The translations under genes and the position numbers were made by a program. A stretch of 7,657 nt of DNA from positions 1 through 7,657 of the forward strand of contig CANKNP010000263.1 in NCBI GenBank assembly GCA_947483545.1, written 5' to 3'. Position 1 is the stretch's first letter; each line of letters opens with the position of its first letter. The notes below the pieces were generated by a model. That model did not search any database. It saw nothing but the letters and a program-made list of their open reading frames with translations, and was not told where the DNA came from. This DNA comes from Deltaproteobacteria bacterium (GTDB lineage: Bacteria > Myxococcota > UBA796 > SXON01). This document shows, in pieces, positions 6,223-7,657 of the stretch.

Positions 6223-6900
6223 CTACTTCTTGGCGGCGGGCTTGGCGGCGGGGGCGGCCTTCGCGGCCGGGGCGGCCTTCGCGGCAGGAGCGGCCTTGCC
6301 AGCGGCGGCAGCGGCGGGCGCAGCAGCGCCAGCCTCGGCGCGATCGGTCCGCTTTCCCTCGACGGTGAGGACGTTGAAGTCCCGCTTGAACACGACCGTG
6401 ACGCCCTTCGGGGCCTGCACGTCCGACGCCCGGACGAACTGGCCGACCTCTACCGGCGTGACGTCCACATCCAGTACACGGGGGATCGCGCCCGCAGGGG
6501 CGGTCACCGTCAGCGTGCGCTTGATGACGCGTAGCAGACCACCCGCCCGGGTGCCCGCCGCACGGCCTACAGGGTTGATCGCGACGTTCACCTGCACCAC
6601 CGAGGTGGTGTCCACCTCGTAGAAGTCGATGTGCTCGACGACACGGGTGACCGGATGGCGCTGGATCTCGCGGATCAGGCACAGCCGATCGACACCATCC
6701 AGCTGGACAGTGAGCAGGGTGTTCGGGTCGTTCGTCTTGCGGTAGACCCTGGCGAGCTCCGCGGTGTTGAAGGTGAGCGGACGAGCTTCCTCGCCGGCGC
6801 GGTAGAGCACGCCAGGCGTAAGGCCTGTGGCGCGGGTCTTGCGAGCGGCGCCCTTGCCGGTGGAAGCGCGCACGGAGGCGGTAACGATGTGAGTATCCAA
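6223..6900 (-). CDS. rplY: 50S ribosomal protein L25/TL5/Ctc (TTG start)
   Basis: The product has 225 residues if the TTG at 6900-6898 is the start. The N-terminal 5S rRNA-binding domain (1-95) has ASVRASTGKGAARKTRATG and the closing HPVTRVVEHIDFYEVD. The second, TL5/Ctc-type beta domain spans about 98-190 (NPVGRAAGTRAGGLLRVI, GVTVVFKRDFNVLTVEGKR). Residues 190-225 form an Ala/Lys/Pro-rich tail of AAPAAK repeats. The TTG is preferred because GGAGAG ends three bases before it and because L25 proteins normally begin a few residues before the SVR..GKG motif. An in-frame ATG at 6936 would add 12 residues without a ribosome site or homology. It is the first gene of the visible ribosomal/dnaB unit. 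No convincing promoter was found upstream; it may lie in 6901-7100 or further up. Confidence 0.94.
   Translation of the reverse strand: MDTHIVTASVRASTGKGAARKTRATGLTPGVLYRAGEEARPLTFNTAELARVYRKTNDPNTLLTVQLDGVDRLCLIREIQRHPVTRVVEHIDFYEVDTTSVVQVNVAINPVGRAAGTRAGGLLRVIKRTLTVTAPAGAIPRVLDVDVTPVEVGQFVRASDVQAPKGVTVVFKRDFNVLTVEGKRTDRAEAGAAAPAAAAAGKAAPAAKAAPAAKAAPAAKPAAKK
6226..6333. repeat. Ala/Lys-rich tandem repeat encoding the L25 tail
   Basis: The 3' end of rplY is built of near-identical 18-base units, clearest at 6252-6297 where CCTT recurs at 6258, 6276 and 6294. They encode AAPAAK hexapeptides, ending PAAKK. Such histone-H1-like tails are usually disordered and nucleic-acid binding, and the repeat can expand or contract by slippage. 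Confidence 0.75.
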
Positions 6901-6903
6901 GAG

Positions 6904-6909
6904 CTCTCC
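6904..6909 (-). promoter_or_regulatory. Shine-Dalgarno sequence deciding the rplY TTG start
   Basis: On the minus strand GGAGAG (6909-6904) precedes the TTG at 6900 with five bases between the GGAG core and the start codon. The competing in-frame ATG at 6936 has no such sequence. This is the main reason for the shorter gene call. Confidence 0.7.
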
Positions 6910-7100
6910 GGAGTTCCAGGCATCGAAGGCGTCCATCGCTTCGACAGGGGGATCGGGCTCAAGCAACGCTTGACCATGCCTTGGACGACGGGCCCAGGAG
7001 GACCGGCACGGCGCCCCCGAACTTCGAGGGCGGCCGCGACTATCCCAATCCTGGGCGGCGTCAAGCTTGAGGCGAGATTCGCGGCGCCCCGGGCAGTCGC

Positions 7101-7286
7101 GATGCGAACGCCGCGGTACACGACGGGCAGGGCAGCCTGGCGGACGATGGCCAAGCCGCGATCCACAAGTTCGAACGCGAGGCACGCCTCGTACGCGGAC
7201 TCCAGCAGCCCGGGTCCCAGTGCCCGATGGACGGCAAGGGCAGCGCCGAGGATCTGCTCGGTGATGTCGACCGGTTTCCCGTTCAT
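7101..7286 (-). pseudogene. GxxExxY-family (PDDEXK_3-like) gene remnant, N-terminal half only
   Basis: From an ATG at 7286 the frame reads about 62 residues with strong resemblance to the start of GxxExxY proteins: DITEQILGAALAVHRALGPG, the naming motif GLLESAY (26-32), then FELVDRGLAIVRQAALPVVY and RGVRI. In the family this is followed by a strand and the D...ExK catalytic segment and a QLLTYL-like helix. None of that appears in any of the three minus-strand frames between 7100 and the rplY start. The frame itself stays open, but it runs into rplY out of frame and its sequence no longer looks like protein. I therefore read it as truncated and inactive. Alternative GTG/ATG starts up to 7364 would only add an arginine-rich leader. 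Family members are often scattered in multiple copies; their function is not established. Confidence 0.72.
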
Positions 7287-7363
7287 CCTGAATTTCTCGC
7301 TGGTGGATGCTCTGCATCTACCGCGTCGATCCGTGCATTCACATCGCATCCTGCTCCTCCCCA

Positions 7364-7381
7364 CTCCGTGTTCTCCGTGTC
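7364..7381. repeat. Two direct copies of a 9-base unit upstream of the GxxExxY remnant
   Basis: On the plus strand CTCCGTGTT is followed directly by CTCCGTGTC (minus strand: GACACGGAG AACACGGAG). It lies about 80 bases upstream of the likely ATG of the GxxExxY remnant, just before a GGAGGAG purine stretch. From memory, similar ACGGAG-type repeats often precede GxxExxY genes, so it may be part of the same mobile or duplicated unit; this was not checked. Confidence 0.4.
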
Positions 7382-7488
7382 CTCTCTGGTTGCCCCCCGC
7401 CGGCCGCGAGGTGCGCCAGAGCTGCTATCCCACCCTCAGCGGCTTACCGGCGTAGGTCCAACGAAACGGTTTGGGTACTCCCGTCGAA

Positions 7489-7523
7489 GCCGGGTATGCG
7501 CTCGTACGCGAGCGCACCCCGGC
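7489..7523. repeat. Long imperfect hairpin
   Basis: An outer six-pair stem (GCCGGG 7489-7494 with CCCGGC 7518-7523) and an inner eight-pair stem (TGCGCTCG 7497-7504 with CGAGCGCA 7509-7516) are separated by a small TA/C internal loop and capped by TACG. All 14 pairs are Watson-Crick. No T tract follows on either strand, so it is not a typical intrinsic terminator. It could be a REP-like element, a protein-binding site or a structured RNA. Confidence 0.55.
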
Positions 7524-7534
7524 GAGCGGGGGGC

Positions 7535-7552
7535 GGGGGGGGCTTGCCCCCC
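7535..7552. repeat. G-run/C-run hairpin with CTTG loop
   Basis: Eight G (7535-7542), CTTG, then six C (7547-7552) form a six-pair pure GC stem, twelve bases from the preceding hairpin. Together with the six-G run at 7528-7533 the plus strand also has the G density for a quadruplex. No T tract follows, so it is not called a terminator. Confidence 0.5.
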
Positions 7553-7610
7553 ACAAAGCAGGGCGAGAAACTTCGCGGCAGGGCCACTAGGATGTTGCTA
7601 TGGTGCGCCC

Positions 7611-7657
7611 GTGCAGACCCCGAATCCGCGAATCGTCGTACTCGGAGGTCCCATCCC
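7611..7657 (+). CDS. Possible start of a divergent gene (15 codons visible)
   Basis: From a GTG at 7611 the plus strand reads MQTPNPRIVVLGGPI to the window edge. A strand of hydrophobic residues followed by Gly-Gly-Pro looks like the first beta strand and loop of a nucleotide-binding fold, but the piece is far too short to assign. A competing ATG at 7600 in another frame has AGGA seven bases upstream but gives an arginine/serine-rich peptide. TATGGT at 7599-7604 is placed like a -10 box for a leaderless GTG start, without a matching -35. Weak call. Confidence 0.22.
   Translation, partial: MQTPNPRIVVLGGPI

Larger units (their letters stand above)
7287..7657. other. Intergenic region with no confident gene
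   Basis: This stretch of 371 bases between the GxxExxY remnant and the window edge has no recognisable gene or RNA. It holds the 9-base repeat and the two hairpins listed separately. A minus-strand frame is open from the right edge to a TAA at 7446-7444 (ending TVSLDLRR); its middle is a low-complexity proline run encoded by the G/C hairpin. It has no family I recognise, so it is not called as a gene. Confidence 0.5.

Noticed and set aside
6901..7100. Sigma70 or sigma54 promoter for rplY
   Set aside because: TTGACG and GATAGT occur but only 14 bases apart; a TGG...TTGC sigma54-like match has the GG-GC distance one base short. Neither is convincing.
6223..7317. rplY extended to a start at 7317
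   Set aside because: The extra N-terminus is out-of-frame translation of the GxxExxY remnant and its flank, rich in Arg/Gly/Pro. The TTG at 6900 has a good ribosome site and matches L25 starts.
6675..7364. GxxExxY gene as a full 229-residue protein
   Set aside because: After about 62 family-like residues from 7286 the translation becomes low-complexity and overlaps rplY out of frame; the catalytic region is absent.
7441..7523. tRNA or tmRNA-like element (minus strand GGCTTCGACGGGA resembles a tmRNA 5' motif)
   Set aside because: The resemblance is limited to about 15 bases; there is no acceptor stem, tag frame or tRNA-like 3' end nearby.

Overview
The window is GC-rich, densely packed bacterial chromosome. 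Every confident gene lies on the minus strand, so transcription runs from high to low coordinates. The gene content (rplY, pth, rpsF, rplI, dnaB, then an FHA protein and small two-component proteins), the high G+C, the use of TTG starts and an Ala/Lys-rich tail on L25 suggest a Myxococcota-like or related former deltaproteobacterium. This is inferred from gene content and order, not from a database search.

Region by region, in transcription order. (a) 7657-7287 holds no confident gene. It carries two adjacent GC-rich hairpins, a short 9-base repeat, and possibly the first codons of a divergent plus-strand gene at the window edge. (b) 7286-7101 is the N-terminal half of a GxxExxY (PD-(D/E)XK-like) gene whose catalytic half is missing, so it is a gene remnant. 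(c) 6900-3207 is a tight translation and replication cluster: ribosomal protein L25 (TTG start supported by a Shine-Dalgarno sequence), peptidyl-tRNA hydrolase, S6, L9 and the replicative helicase DnaB (probable TTG start three bases after the L9 stop). The S18 gene rpsR, usually found between rpsF and rplI, is absent. (d) A sigma70-type promoter (TTGACA, 17 bases, TATCAA) sits in the 176-base gap after dnaB and drives a second unit. (e) 3030-1 is a signalling unit: a coiled-coil/FHA protein, a short protein with a histidine-kinase dimerization/phosphoacceptor domain but no ATPase domain (overlapping the FHA gene by ATGA), a response regulator with a MerR/excisionase-type DNA-binding domain in front of its receiver domain, and a metal-dependent amidohydrolase/deaminase that runs off the left edge.

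The first cluster is housekeeping. The second is the less ordinary part. A phosphopeptide-recognition protein, a histidine phosphoacceptor module that cannot phosphorylate itself and a DNA-binding receiver protein are arranged as one transcription unit, with a nucleoside/heterocycle deaminase-type enzyme at its distal end. The signalling wiring is inferred from domains and gene order only.
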